DNA of 64,000 bases from Alitta virens. Lineage: Eukaryota; Annelida; Polychaeta; Phyllodocida; Nereididae. How positions within the stretch are numbered: position 1 is the stretch's first letter; each line of letters begins with the position of its first letter. The DNA is taken from contig OW028574.1 of the NCBI GenBank assembly GCA_932294295.1, positions 13,216,215 to 13,280,214 on the forward strand, read 5' to 3'. The position numbers were made by a program, and so were the translations under genes. Positions 1 to 11,480 of the stretch are shown in pieces. The notes below the pieces were generated by a model that saw only the letters and a program-made list of their open reading frames with translations, was not told the origin of the DNA and did no database searches.

Positions 1-1040
1 AGTCCTTAAATGCTTTGACACTGATATCGGATATACACATGCGCAATGCATTGACAAAAACTAATTCTTGTGATGGTATTGTCATATTAAAAGATTAAGA
101 AACTAATTTCACATTTTAATGCATACCTCAACTCATAACAGAGCTCTGGTAGGCTAAACATCCCCTGAAAGGACGAAAGGGATAGACTAATGGCGTCATG
201 ATAAGTCAGACAAGGACACAGGTGCAAGGAGTGTCACAATGCACATCAAGCCATTCACCATCAACGACTTTATTCTGTTGATGAATGCATAGCTGTCACG
301 AAGCCTGTGACATTGTATCTCTCAAAGGTCAGTGGTGAAGTACTTAGCAACATAGCAATCCCAGATGCATCTAAAATGTACAGTGAATAACTTTTTTAGT
401 TGATTAAAACAGATTTGTTGCATAAACCTGCGTTGAGCCCCCATCTGTCTAGTTTGCTACATTTTCTGCACCTTAAGGAAGGAATCTTTACTTATACAAA
501 CACTGACAACAAATGGCCATTCAAATTTTGTGTTATACTTCAGAGTCCATCTTAATGGAAATATATGGCATATAAATGATGCTCGTGAACTGTGTGCAAG
601 AACTGTATTTGTGACAGTAGTATATAACCAGTGCCATACAGCTATTTCTTGAGCAAAAGCAATGTCAGCATTGGACAGAGTCACCATAATGTACCTTTTG
701 ATCACTTAAAGTAAATTTATTGCTCTGGCGACCCTCGGTTGTCTTTTAGATGTCAAATAAAAGGCACAGGAGAAGGAATAATTGTCAGTAAAGCAGCAGC
801 TAGTGGTCATCTGCTGGTCAGCTAGTGGTCAGCAAGCGGGCAGTTGGCATGCAGGGGCAATCTGTGTCCAAGTAGATTGCAGACTGGACAAAGGTCACTT
901 GTTTTGACTGCCCAATAAACTGCCCTGTTGACCCTGGTGCTGTCATTGTATACAAACTGCCATTCATTCAACCTGGCCAAGACCTCATGGCTGCATTTAA
1001 CAAATATTATAATCCACATAAACTGTTTTCCTATTTTTCT
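1..1040. other. No gene recognised
   Basis: AT-rich sequence. The open frames on the minus strand (for example 457-705 and 822-1019) are short, begin in unremarkable context and match no family I know. No repeat, RNA gene or splice-bounded exon is evident. Confidence 0.5.
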
Positions 1041-1044
1041 GAGT

Positions 1045-1250
1045 GGGCAATAACCAACGAAAATGTTAGTTAACTCCCTCCTGAGTGCAAACTGAAATTG
1101 TCCTGCATACTAAAGGCATTAAAACAAACAAACAATCAAACAAATGAGTAAATATGCCTATAATTGGGAGTTAACTGACAATTTTGTTGGTTATATCCCT
1201 CAGCCTTTGGCGTCAGGATATAACAAACATTTTTGTTAACTCCCTCCTAT
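1045..1250. repeat. About 35-bp motif in three copies, alternating orientation
   Basis: Similar ~35-bp stretches, built around an ATAACCAAC-like half and a GTTAACTCCC half, occur at 1045-1085 (plus), 1163-1200 (minus) and 1215-1250 (plus). The first and second copies can fold on each other across about 80 bp, and so can the second and third. This looks like the ends of a small foldback or MITE-type element. No target-site duplication was identified, and the family is not recognised. Confidence 0.45.
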
Positions 1251-2075
1251 TCGGGACATAACTATAACATTTAATTTATGCATCTTGTCATATCTTTGAT
1301 ATAATTTGACATGGACTATTAATATTGAAATTTATGAAAATAAATCGATCTCAATAATCTAAATCTAACAATCAATTATGATCGAGGGCTATCTTCTGTT
1401 ATAATATTAAACCAACAAGTAATATGTTTCATCCATAATAAAATAGCCAGGATAGCAAGCTGCACCTTCTGGCTGTCCCACCTTTTGTGTCATGAATCAC
1501 TCGACCACAGAACCTCTGTACAATAATACACCATATACAAGTTTCTGTGAACAAAATGTCTATTACTCTAGCCTTTTGTTTGCATCTAACCCATGCTTCA
1601 TGCAAGAACCATTGCAAGTTATGAACTTAATTCATTTTTAAATATGACCACTGCATTATACATGTAAGTCTATTACGGCCTTGAGGTATGTGAGATGCAA
1701 TCATCATATCTTCTACTAGCATGGTTTCACCAAGCTTCCTGTTTGTGGTATTTGATAACTCTGACTTGACACTGACCAATTTGCTTCAGTTACCACTGCC
1801 ATGTTCATCCTTATCATGTCCAGTAAGTAATCCCTGCAAGTCATATCATGTACGAACAACTTCTAAGGGAGGTTATTAACATGACGTTAACACACCACAT
1901 GAACATCAAGGGGTAACCATGAGTGATGCATTCCCAATTAACAAATTTAGATGAAGTAAATTATACATCTACTTTATTCATTCTAATCTTGCAATGTATT
2001 CCTTATTGCTCAGTGAAATTACGGGGTTTTTTTTTAAATTTTCATATCTCAAGGGGAGAGCACCTTTTAGTAATT
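1251..2075. other. No gene recognised
   Basis: Anonymous AT-rich sequence. The minus-strand frame at 1429-1617 (62 codons) has no recognisable motif. Nothing else is supported. Confidence 0.4.
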
Positions 2076-2125
2076 GGGGGGGGGGGGGGGGCAAGGGGCA
2101 GGGACTCAATTTCCCCCCCCCCCCC
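2076..2125. repeat. poly-G / poly-C inverted pair
   Basis: A run of 16 G (2076-2091) is followed 21 bases later by a run of 13 C (2113-2125). The two runs can pair into a G:C hairpin, and the G run could also form a quadruplex. A similar pair occurs at 31.6-31.7 kb. Open frames through this region are artefacts of the homopolymers. Confidence 0.8.
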
Positions 2126-2204
2126 TATGTGCACGTCCTTGCTGCCATAGGATCATCACAGCAACTAGTTTCATTACTCAATATATCAATGTCTCAATGC
2201 TACT

Positions 2205-2465
2205 GGTCTATAGCTTAGTAAGTTTATGTGAACAGCTGCCAGAGACAGACGAAATGATGAGATGGTAAAGCTTGGAGACCACTCCACCTTACATGTTTAC
2301 CAATGGATGGGATATTTTGCTTATCTCAGCTTAGACATGGAATACGGGATGTAGCTCATAAAGAGTGTCCGGGTCTGCAATCAAACCTGGAAGCTTCAGC
2401 AGAGGCTAGCTAATGTAGAAATGACAGATGCTTTAACCGTTAGGCCACTCAGATGCGCATAACCA
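2205..2465 (-). repeat. tRNA-derived SINE copy
   Basis: Read on the minus strand, a pol III A-box-like TGGCCTAACGG (near 2440-2450) is followed about 50 bp later by a B-box-like GGTTTGATTGC (2377-2387). A shared body follows (GACACTCTTTATGAGCTACA), then a tail containing CCAAGC and GGCAGCTG. The same body and tail occur at 9289-9535 (plus), and the tail also at 8148-8390 (minus). These parts together support a tRNA-headed SINE family. The copy is diverged and is probably not transcribed. Confidence 0.7.
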
Positions 2466-2508
2466 AAAGTATGGTTTATCTCACGATGGCCTTCAAACCT
2501 TGTATGTG

Positions 2509-2553
2509 TTGTATTGTATTGTATTGTATTGTATTGTATTGTATTGTATTGCA
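2509..2553. repeat. (GTATT)n microsatellite
   Basis: About eight perfect pentanucleotide units. It lies about 190 bp beyond the stop of the minus-strand LINE frame at 2745. It could therefore be that element's 3' microsatellite tail, which on the minus strand would follow an AATAAAA-containing stretch. Confidence 0.8.
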
Positions 2554-2744
2554 TTATTATATATGATTTTATTCGCATAAAATAAGAATGCAGCACATAG
2601 GTATATGAAATTTAAGAATATTTAAGTTATGTCATGGTAGTTATCCGAAAGTTGAAATAAAATTTAATAAATCGACAATGTCTTTTTTCTGGAAGTTTTC
2701 ATTTTCAAGCACATAAGAATGCTCTAGGCAATTAGTCAACTCCT

Positions 2745-4548
2745 TTACGGCTTGGACTCGGACCTCAATTTCTTCATCCTGATGTATGGGAGGTTTTGGC
2801 ATTTGCTTTGCAAATACCATCGGGTATTTACAAAGTTAATTTTCCTGCCAATAACCCCCATTTCCTGTAAACTGATGTTCATCAGAAGTTGCATGACTCT
2901 GTTTTGCCCTACTTCAATACTCTTTGCTATTTTTGCAAAGCGAATGCAAAGTTGGTCCACAAAACTTGGTTTGTTGACCAAAGCAGGCAGTAGATGTGAT
3001 CTGGCTGTCCATGGTAGCTTCCATGATCGTCTAACTGATTTGCGCCATCTCACATCAAAAATTTCCATAGTCTTTGTATCAGTCAGTGACCATGATTGTG
3101 ATCCATAGAAATGGCATTTTGTGTCAAACACCTTCGTACACGTTTTTCTGCTGGCGGAGTGAAGGTTAACGATAATGCCGTTGACATCATGGATGAACTT
3201 TCCACTTTTCAACTTTACATCCTCCTCATCACTAAGGTCATCTGTCAATACATTTCCGAGATGTTTTACCTTGCTATGCCATATGAGCTCCTCATTACTG
3301 AGAACCACACAGCACGGTTTAAACCTCAGCCTTTTTGATGCAGGTCTGCTATCAAATTTGATGCAAACAGTCTTTTTGCTATTATAAGTGACAGAATATT
3401 CCACTGTTGTCACATTCATTTAGCATGACTTGTAACCCTTTCAATGTAGGTGCCATAAGTGTTAAGTCATCTGCATATGACAAAGCTCCGACAAAACAAT
3501 TGCTTATGTAGCATCCAACCCCACATTTTTTAAGTCTATCCAATAGTTCATCCATGTACACAGAATAAAATAATGGACTGGTGACTCCATCCTGCCGGAG
3601 GCCATTCTTAACTTTGAATCCATTAGAATGAGTTCCATTTCATCGAATCCTTATCATCTGCGATTCATAAGTATTGATTAGAATGTTCAATATAAAAGCT
3701 GGTAATCCCCTGCTCTTCAATAAATTAAACAATTTATCAAAGCGAACATAATCAAATGCTTTGCTTGAGTCAATGAGGCAAGCATATACTGGAGAATTGT
3801 TTTTGTTGTAATGAGTGACGACTTCTTTGAGGGCTAAAGTACATAAGGTTGTTGAACTCTTGTCTTTGTATGCAAACTGCAAGTCTGAAGAAGCCAGCTC
3901 ACAGTTATATAAGTCAATTATAACAGTTTCGTATAGTTTACTCAGAGAGCTTGCCAGAGCAATCCCTCTGTAGTTGCTGCTGCTGCACATATCACCTTTG
4001 TTGTCTTTTACAATCGAGCACAAAGTTGACAATAACATGCATTGTGGAGTGCAACTGTGAACATTCATGGCTGAAAACAATGCTGCGATTATTGTTTTTG
4101 TAAGATCCGAAGAATGAATAATATGGTTTGACCAAAGGCCAGCATGCCCATCATGTTTATTTTCTTTAATCCGTTTGATTGCTTTGCCTATCTTATCCAC
4201 TGTGACTAGAGTTTTTGTGACACATGTATTTGAGAGATCATATGCAATACCATCTTTGAGCTTCCTGAATTCTATGGGGTCTGCAGGTTTACTGTTGTAG
4301 AGTTTTTTATATTTATCTTCCAATACTTTGCAGATGGCATCATCCCCAGTAACCCCATCCATATATGCAGTAACGTCTTGGGATCTCGGCTGCATCTTCT
4401 TAATTTCTTTCCAGAAATCTCTGCATCTGTTTGTGCTCAGGGCTTCAGCCATTTTTGCCTTCTGTAGGTCCTGTGCTTGTCTTTTATGTCTCCTGACTGC
4501 TTGATGGTAATCCCTTTTGCACTTCATGTAAATATCAAATAATACTCC
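2745..4548 (-). pseudogene. 5'-truncated non-LTR retrotransposon (LINE) ORF2: reverse transcriptase and C-terminus
   Basis: The minus-strand reading carries, in order, a pre-RT region, RT motifs (SSNYRGIALASSLSKLYE around 3945-3990; LIDSSKAFDYVRFDKLF around 3725-3775; GLRQDGVTSPLLF around 3565-3600), the catalytic box ALSYADDLT at about 3465-3490, and a C-terminal part containing a WHSKVKHLGNVLTDDLSDE-type strand (2745-3380). This order is diagnostic of LINE reverse transcriptase, in the CR1/L2/Jockey-like range judged by motif style; the clade is not certain. The frame is broken by a TGA at about 3640, where a Trp codon is expected, and by a frameshift near 3390-3400 just after the YADD box. 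The endonuclease is missing: the element starts abruptly in the GCATT microsatellite at 4549. It is therefore a dead, 5'-truncated copy. Confidence 0.88.
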
Positions 4549-4549
4549 T

Positions 4550-4650
4550 TGCATTGCATTGCATTGCATTGCATTGCATTGCATTGCATTGCATTGCATT
4601 GCATTGCATTGCATTGCATTGCATTGCATTGCATTGCATTGCATTGCATT
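4550..4650. repeat. (GCATT)20 microsatellite
   Basis: About twenty perfect GCATT units. The array separates the truncated 5' end of the LINE from a minus-strand SINE head at 4674-4701. On the minus strand the order is SINE head, ACAATAAA, (AATGC)n, LINE. The array may therefore be the 3' tail of the SINE into which the LINE inserted. The 67- and 334-codon frames that run through it take long Cys/Asn/Met stretches from the repeat and should not be read as protein. Confidence 0.9.
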
Positions 4651-4710
4651 TATTGTACCACGATTTTTCCCAATGCCTTAACCACTAGGCCACCTAGCTG
4701 CTGTAACTTT
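4651..4710 (-). repeat. tRNA-derived SINE head, truncated
   Basis: The minus strand at 4674-4701 reads as a tRNA-like A-box region (GTGGCCTAGTGGTTAAGGC), followed by a short stretch ending in ACAATAAA and then the pentanucleotide array. No B box is visible, so the copy is internally deleted or chimeric. Confidence 0.55.
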
Positions 4711-5377
4711 GTTTACAATATGGAAAAAAAACTGTCAACTTTCTCAGAATAACTTGTAGTAAAGTAAAGTATACATTGAGGACAGCTAGCTCACTATAGT
4801 GGCCACCACTATCAGACTGCTAAGTGACCACTGGATTTACAGTGTCATCAACTTCAATCCAGTAGCATCCAGCCAGGTCGTTTATATTCGGTCTGGGGTG
4901 ACAAAAACATCGTCAATGCATTGATGGCCACCTTTTCTATGAATGACAATGGCAACCTTTTTGCCATGGCTTAGCAGATGCCATAGCAGTTCTATTATGT
5001 ATACAAGCATTACACCTTGCATGTTATTACAATATTAACTGAGGACATTTGATGCACGGACATTTAATGCACTGGCAATGGCTGCTCGGCTGCATGGACC
5101 CCAGAGAGTTGAGCAAGACTCATGTTTGGACAGGCCTGTCAAGGTGTAATTGTAGAAAAATCGGCTTGATGTTTTTATGGACTTAGAATGCATATATGCC
5201 TATTTTTTGATTAACAGATAACTAACAATCAAATGTCAATAACCATAGAATTTAATGGAAATGTCTTGGATTGCTTCAATACTAATGAGCTAGTTGACAC
5301 TGGCAGATGTAATGATGAGATGTAATTATTGGGATTTACATTACACTGCTCATTTGCCGCATGGGTGTGAGATTGTC
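4711..5377. other. No gene recognised
   Basis: Anonymous sequence. A stretch near 5300-5330 faintly resembles the tail of the SINE family, but too weakly to call. Confidence 0.4.
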
Positions 5378-5740
5378 ACCCCAGCACAGGCTCCAGTAAA
5401 TAAGTCGAGAAAGGGCTCCCAACTGGCCAATCAGCAGAGACCCAAACGTTATATTTAGATGAGCTGACCCCGCCATGACCTGATCTGACCACTATCCTTT
5501 GCCAATGGGGTCAGTCCTTCAACTCAAAAAACGAATTTCCGTTGCAATAGATACAACCACCATCAACCACGTTTTGTTTACTACAGAAATAGTATGTATA
5601 CATTAACTGAAACTATGAAAAGTGATTCTGAACAAGGTGAATATCATACATTGTGAACAAAGGGCAATCCCATCTAATCGTTTCTGTTAGTTTGATGCCT
5701 GGGTAGGTTCCCTGGGTGGGGGATTGTACCTGTCCCAGTA
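5378..5740. repeat. Dispersed repeat, shared with 27834-28029
   Basis: The block from about 5385 (GGCTCCAGTAAATAAGTCGA) to about 5510 closely matches the 196-bp insertion at 27834-28029. The final GCCTGGGT...TTCCCTGGGTG part of that insertion is matched at about 5697-5725. Here the two parts are separated by about 180 bp of other sequence, so this copy is longer or was itself interrupted. The family is not recognised. The copy at 27.8 kb has a target-site duplication, which shows that the family is mobile. Confidence 0.65.
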
Positions 5741-7386
5741 TAACAAAACTGTTGGACGTGATGTAACCACACTTGGACAGGAACTACTGAGTAAATGTTG
5801 TGTCAGGTCTGAAGTTCTGGGCGGACAGTAAAGATTCATCAAAAACTAATTTGCACGAGTATTAAGGAAGCTGATAAGGCAGGATGGCCGTGCAGAGTAT
5901 CTGACACTCTCAGATCTACAACTTGTCGATCTTGTCACAGTTAACTGGTCTACCAATTTGCTCGAATTTCTGGGCCAACACCCCCACACTTTCATATCGA
6001 TTATGATTTGCAAACTCTTGCAGCATTCTGTCCACTTGCCGGCAAATCACAGGCTGCTTGTGAAGCAAACAGTCTTGTGTGTGATCCACATTGGCAGATT
6101 TGGGATTTCGTGCCTGTCATCGTGATTACACTGGTCACAGAAAAAGGAAAATGGTGATGAGAATTTGTGTTCACACCTTAGGAAGGGGGTTATGGCTTAT
6201 ACTGCAAAACTTGAAATTTGGAGTATTCTCAAACTGTAAGCCTTAAATTTTGTATTTGTAGACATCTATTTACCAAGAAGTTGTATTTGTAGACATCTAT
6301 TTAACAAGAAGTTTATCGACCACTACACTCTCGTATAGTTCAAACACAACAATGATACAGTACAAAAACAAACACCCTCTTATGAGTAAAACTCCACAGA
6401 AACATCACTATATTGCCATGTAACATAATATTGTCTCCGAAGAAATCGGTTAACTACTTTGTCTATACATTGTAACAGATAGGTTTAGGAATAGAAGTTC
6501 ACTGACATTTTTAATTCTCAGGAGTGGCTGGATTCTTTGATAGTCAACTTGTCTGCTTGTCTGTTCTCTGTCATTCACATAATTCATTTTAAAGCTATGT
6601 TTAAGTAAGACCTTAAGATGTTGTTTTGCATAACCACTAGAAACTGTTTTTAACGCACAAAATAGGCAAATGGATGTTTTCTGAAATATTATTTAAATTA
6701 GAATACGAACTTTTGCTCTCCATCTTCTTGAATATAAATGATGTTGAGAATACGTTTCATAATAAAAAAAATCCTTTCTTTATGACCTTCTCATTAGATA
6801 GCATTCCAAATCGTTTCAATATCGACACGATGTCGGCATGCTATCTTGGCAGCGGTTTGGTGGTCAGTGCAGTGCAGTTCAAATAGCACAAGGAACATCT
6901 GACACTCCTTATAAAATACTACCCCAGTAGACTTTAAAACTGTCAGATGTTTATTGTTTGGCACAATGTGTGCCATTGTTTTTGACACTGCCTTACTCTA
7001 CTGGGATAATGTTCAATTTTCTACCTGTCATACTGATGGCTGAACCCAAGAACCCTAGTGGGCCTTTGACAAACCCAATTTGCTGCATCATTGCATTGCC
7101 AAGTCTCATTCATGTGAACGCTTGTATTTCATTTCCTAAATCTATTCAATTTGAATGCAATGTATTACCATTGTCATATTTCTTTAGTTGCACATGGCAT
7201 TGTGCATAGTTTGATATACACGTATTAAATATTTCACTTATGGTATAATCCGACTTCCATTGATACATGTCCGTCATCGTCGAAATCCTAATCTAGATTC
7301 ATGCTTTGACATTTAATGAGAGAATCAAAGCAAATTACGTCATCTTCAAATAATTTCATGCAGTCTCACCGTTAGTAATTTAAACC
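5741..7386. other. No gene; one 31-bp tandem duplication
   Basis: Mostly anonymous. At 6250-6311 a 31-bp segment (TTGTATTTGTAGACATCTAT...) is duplicated head to tail with one difference. The frames at 6674-6886, 6794-6988 and 6958-7209 have no recognisable motif. Confidence 0.5.
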
Positions 7387-7389
7387 TAA

Positions 7390-8127
7390 AGTGGCGTTCA
7401 CACTATCACGTATAAGACCTACGTATGATGACAGATGGAATTTTTTTTTTACACTTGCTTATCCTTGTCCATACGTAATTCACCCGCTGAGCGTTTTACA
7501 TATACTCGCGCTCATTCGTAGATCACTCCTGGTTGCGTTTGACCACTCATGGACATACCTGGAGAGGGCAAAAATGATTAAACACGTTTAAAACTTTGGT
7601 GGACGTTCTAAAAGTGAATTCTTTACATTAATTACGTACCTTGCTTGGGGGTACGTACGTCCAACGTACGTCCTACGTACGTCCTACGTACGTCCTACGT
7701 ACGTCCTACGTACGTCCTACGTACGTCCTACGTACGTCCTACGTACGTCCTACGTACGTCCTACGTACGTCCTACGTCCTGTCCTGACAATAGTGACCAT
7801 ACATAGCCATACGTAGACACTGTTCATCCGTATATACTCGCACAGGCGATCTACGAGCATTCTACGTGTGATCTACGAGCAATCTAGAGTGCCTCATGGA
7901 TGCCCCACAGATGCCTCGTAGATGCTTGGTGACGGATGTTTGGCGAGCGTTTTACAGATGTCTGGCGAGCATTTTATGGACGTCCGACGAGCAATCTTCG
8001 ACTGCTACACGTACGATTGTGGAAAGAATTTATACGTGATTAACAGAGCCACGAGTGAGCACGTTTAGCCAATTTTTTATGTACGTGGTCATACGTAGGT
8101 CTTATATGTGATAGTGTAAATGCCCCT
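7390..8127. mobile_element. Non-autonomous DNA transposon (MITE-like) with ~40-bp terminal inverted repeats
   Basis: The left end (AGTGGCGTTCACACTATCAC...) and the reverse complement of the right end (AGGGGCATTTACACTATCAC...) match for about 40 bp, through TATAAGACCTACGTATGA, with only a few mismatches. TAA flanks both sides (7387-7389 and 8128-8130), consistent with a 3-bp target duplication such as PIF/Harbinger elements make; the superfamily remains a guess. The 738-bp interior has no gene. It is rich in CpG-bearing ACGTACGT and ACGAGC-type repeats. A second, diverged and inverted copy lies at 58.0-58.4 kb. Confidence 0.85.
7651..7780. repeat. 11-bp tandem repeat CCTACGTACGT
   Basis: About ten units with a strict 11-bp period inside the MITE. 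Each contains the self-complementary octamer ACGTACGT, so the array is both CpG-dense and strongly palindromic in an otherwise AT-rich region. Confidence 0.92.
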
Positions 8128-8147
8128 TAAAGCAACTCATAATCATA

Positions 8148-8390
8148 TGGTCAGCTATCAGAAACAGACATATTGATAAAATTGTAAGGCTGGTACTCTT
8201 CACCATGTACTCATTCACCCTATGGGTGGGGTCTTAAACTCGCACCAGCACAGACATGAAGTAAGAGAGCCAACCAATCCAACGTCTCTTGCAAATGGCA
8301 TCAAGCGGAGATGAAGGCTGGATATCAAACCGGATACCTAGGGCCTGGTCAGTGTGTTAGCTACAAGACAACTCTGCTGCCATGTATCAT
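8148..8390 (-). repeat. tRNA-derived SINE copy
   Basis: On the minus strand a CTTGTAGCTAACAC-like A region is followed by a GGTTTGATATCC B-box with a one-base insertion. A GACCCCACCCAT segment and the family tail (CAGCCTTA..., TGATAGCTGACCATATG) come next. The tail and the GACCCCACCCAT block match the plus-strand copy at 9289-9535. Confidence 0.6.
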
Positions 8391-8551
8391 CTTTCTCATT
8401 ACCATATGGTGCTCAAGGTAATTTTGATAAAATGAAGAAACATAATAATTGAATTGCCTGATTTACATAATTTTTTGTGGTAAACCAATCATCTTGCATT
8501 ACCAAAGTATACAGACATATGGAAGAAGAAGTATCTGACAATATTTTTTTG

Positions 8552-8800
8552 AGACCCCATTGCCTTGCCATATATATGCAGGATGATGGAGCGGACATTG
8601 ATTAATGGAAGGCTTGAGTGACGTATCATTAAACACGTTCAATGCATCACATAAGCATATCGTCAATGGCACTGTGATGTGGCATATAGGAAGCTATCAA
8701 TCTGAGGAATGTAATTGTGATGATGAATATGTCAGAAAGCCCAGGATCTCTTTTATATATCTGCCTCATATTTGCCTATTCATGTGGTCAGTTTTTAAAA
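8552..8800 (+). repeat. Conserved core of array unit 1
   Basis: First of five copies of a ~200-250 bp block that is visibly better preserved than most of the unit. It starts GACCCCATTGCCTTGCCATA, contains a TATA-like CATATATATGC, then GATGATGGAGCGGACATTGA, a TGACGTATCATTAAACACG site and GTGATGTGGCATATAGGAAG. A plus-strand frame (8605-8859) begins MEGLSDVSLNTFNASHKHI. Copies at 13.7 and 52.3 kb keep about 50 residues of it before diverging, and copies at 24.5 and 39.3 kb do not keep the start. A protein is therefore unlikely. A promoter, an unknown RNA or recent gene conversion are alternatives. Confidence 0.7.
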
Positions 8801-9288
8801 CACATACTACCAGTCATTGTGGGTTACATGTGTTCAGAATTCAGAAGTGTTATGGATGATTGGAACTCAAATAGCCACTTGACTTTCCTACTTTTTGCTG
8901 TTTTTTGTTTTTTTTTGGTTTTTTTTTACAAAATAAAATGAGAATAAAAATGTCGGCTGGGTGGCCAAGTGATCAGGAAGTCATTCAGTCTTTCAGAGGG
9001 CACTTTCAACCCAAGTACTGCTAGATGGCAATTGCTTGACAATGCACAATGGGGTAAATGTAGGTATAATTTGGAATGGACTCTTATTATGAAACCACCC
9101 TAATATTCTTTCATGGATTGTAAGACATGTAGGATCATGGATGGCTGGTCATATATCTGTATGCTTTCTAAATAAAACGAGATCAAACGGTCTTAGTATG
9201 GTTCAAGGCCACGAGCCAAAGGAAAAACTGATTCTTTGATATATATCAAATGTATGTCCAATAATAAATAAGTATTTATGTTGCAGCT

Positions 9289-9535
9289 GCGTGGCTTCCA
9301 TACTGCTCATACATTTTTTTTCCAGCTCTAAAGGTCTAACGTTTGATTCCTTGTCCGAGCACTCTTCATGAGCTACATCTCAGCTGGATGTCAAACAGAT
9401 GACACGTTCAATTGGAGGTTCCTTGTACTCAGTGTCTATGCTAAAGCAATTAAAGACCCCACCCATGGGTAAATGTGTAGACTCCAAGCCTTATGTCATC
9501 ACTACATTTGCTCTGACAGCTGGTCATATGAGCTC
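9289..9535 (+). repeat. tRNA-derived SINE copy
   Basis: It reads GCAGCTGCGTGGC, then a B-box-like GTTTGATTCC (about 9342-9351). The family body follows (GAGCACTCTTCATGAGCTAC), then GACCCCACCCATGGGTAAAT, then the tail CCAAGCCTTA...TCTGACAGCTGGTCATATGA. It shares the body with the copy at 2205-2465 and the tail with both other copies. The A-box region is disturbed by an oligo-T run. Confidence 0.65.
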
Positions 9536-11319
9536 ACGAAGCTTCAAACCAGTAGAATTGAGACACAGAAACTGACATTCAATTATCAACAAGAGGTAGA
9601 TGTGAAAAAACATTAACAGGCTCTCTCTAACATGGTGATAAACTGCAGGTAAAACAGCGTTTGGACAGTGGTTCGGTCCACTAAACAGAGTTATAGCTTG
9701 ACCTTTTATTTAGAGATCACCAAAAGTGTATATCTTCGCTTAGACAAAATAGTACCAAACAAACCAAACTGTATGGTACTGCATTTCACGTTGCTGCTGC
9801 TGAGATGTTTCACATATGGGATCTTTTGCTTACCTTAGCATAGATTAAGTATAAGGTGATACATTCCATAAGAAATGTATGCACTGTCACCAGCATCTGA
9901 TCACCGGACAACAGCTAGCAATGAATGTGTCATACTAAATGAGTTGTCAGCAAAGAATGACAAAGATTTCATGAATGAAATCTCATGTGGGAAGATTCAA
10001 GTAGACTTTTTTTTTCTTATATTTTCTGAAATATTGAGTTGATTTGAACTGTCAGTCGACTGAATTGCCATTTCAGTTTCAATTTGACCCAAAAGAAAAC
10101 TGCACATTTCCTTTACTGGCACCCATTAGCTATTGCCAAAATGCATTTGTTTTATGCTTGAAGAGTGTGTTTATTTCAGATTTCTGAAAATAGTGCTCTT
10201 GGAGTTGTTACTGCAAGATGCCGCTGCTGTTTTAATTGCAATATCTTAGTATGTTACAGAATTTTATAAAGTACTATAGTCAATGGAGACAGATGCTTTT
10301 AACCAGGAATGAGATCAGTTAAAATTGAACATGGCGACTTCTTCAATCCACCATAATTAGCCTGATGGATTTATCCAAAACCTTTCTCACTTTGTTTCAT
10401 GACATGCACGCGAATGTACTGGTAAATCACAGCAGAGCATTGCTCTACCATCATTCATCTCCTAAATGAAATAACAAGACAATGCACAACCCTGTGTCAA
10501 TTACTTCATTTCAGAGAGGTTTGTTTCATGACAATTTTACCTACTGAAAATTCAAAGGATTGTACATATGTACTATGCAACATGCACTGTCACAAGAATT
10601 GTCAATTGAATCTATGAACATTGCATATTAGGCAATGAGACATGGTTTAAATATTCAATAAATAATTTGCAGAGGTTGTGCCTGTGCCATAGCACAAACT
10701 AATTTTAAAAGGCCCAGTATAGATAAAGCATGACTTAAATGCACAAAACCTAGTTGGTTTTTTGTGTAGATAGTAACATTGATTATATAGAATTACAGAA
10801 TTTCATGACTTTGAAATTGAGATAACTGCAGCCATTAAATTGATATGAAAAAAAATAAGTATTGTGAAAAATGTAACATTCATTTTTATTTATCTACCCA
10901 TATATTTAATATTTATGTATCTGCTCTTCGATTCTATTTTGCCAAATGACAATATTGCTTTTCCATTGTGATGTTAAATTACAATTTTTACTATTTAATA
11001 GAATTTTTTAAATTTTATTAAAATATAAATTGCTCCGATGGTATTAAATTTTTTGTCTGCCTTTAACTGAGACCAGAATTTTGTGACAAGAAATGTGAAA
11101 TGCTCTACTTAGTTGTTCTTAGCTATTCACACAGCTATGTCTACCAAGCTAAAATTCTGACGAACTAAAGGTTCTGTCATGCAACATACAAGAAGCCCCT
11201 TTTGCTCTGTGATGAGGATTATTTAGTTTGTTTGTTATATGTCTAATGATGTGTTCACTGGTAATGTCATTCATGCTTAATCTACTGAGGGCATAAAGTA
11301 GGAATAATAGTGCAGAATT

Positions 11320-11480
11320 TGAAAAAAAAACTCTTCTTCAAAAGGATAATCAATACCTTCCTAAAGAGAGTCATAACTGCACCAAGCCCGAATACATTAA
11401 AAGGGAGACTAGATTAGTGGTGGAAGAGCCATCCTATGAAATGCAACCCAAAAATAGACCGAAGGAGACCCACCCACAGT
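11320..11480 (+). pseudogene. Relic LINE C-terminus in array unit 1
   Basis: The stretch ...CTTCCTAAAGAGAGTC...ACATTAAAAGGGAGACTAGA... aligns base for base with the better-preserved copy at 27.27 kb. In that copy one frame reads as a typical LINE ORF2 C-terminus (FLKEVRTAPCLNTLKGR then DKLWKD). Here the frame is more decayed. It belongs to the ancestral array unit rather than being an independent insertion, because it sits at the same place in units 1-4. Confidence 0.5.

Noticed and set aside
3640..4752. Cys/Asn/Met/Ala- or His/Cys-rich repetitive proteins
   Set aside because: They are translations of the (GCATT)n microsatellite on either strand.
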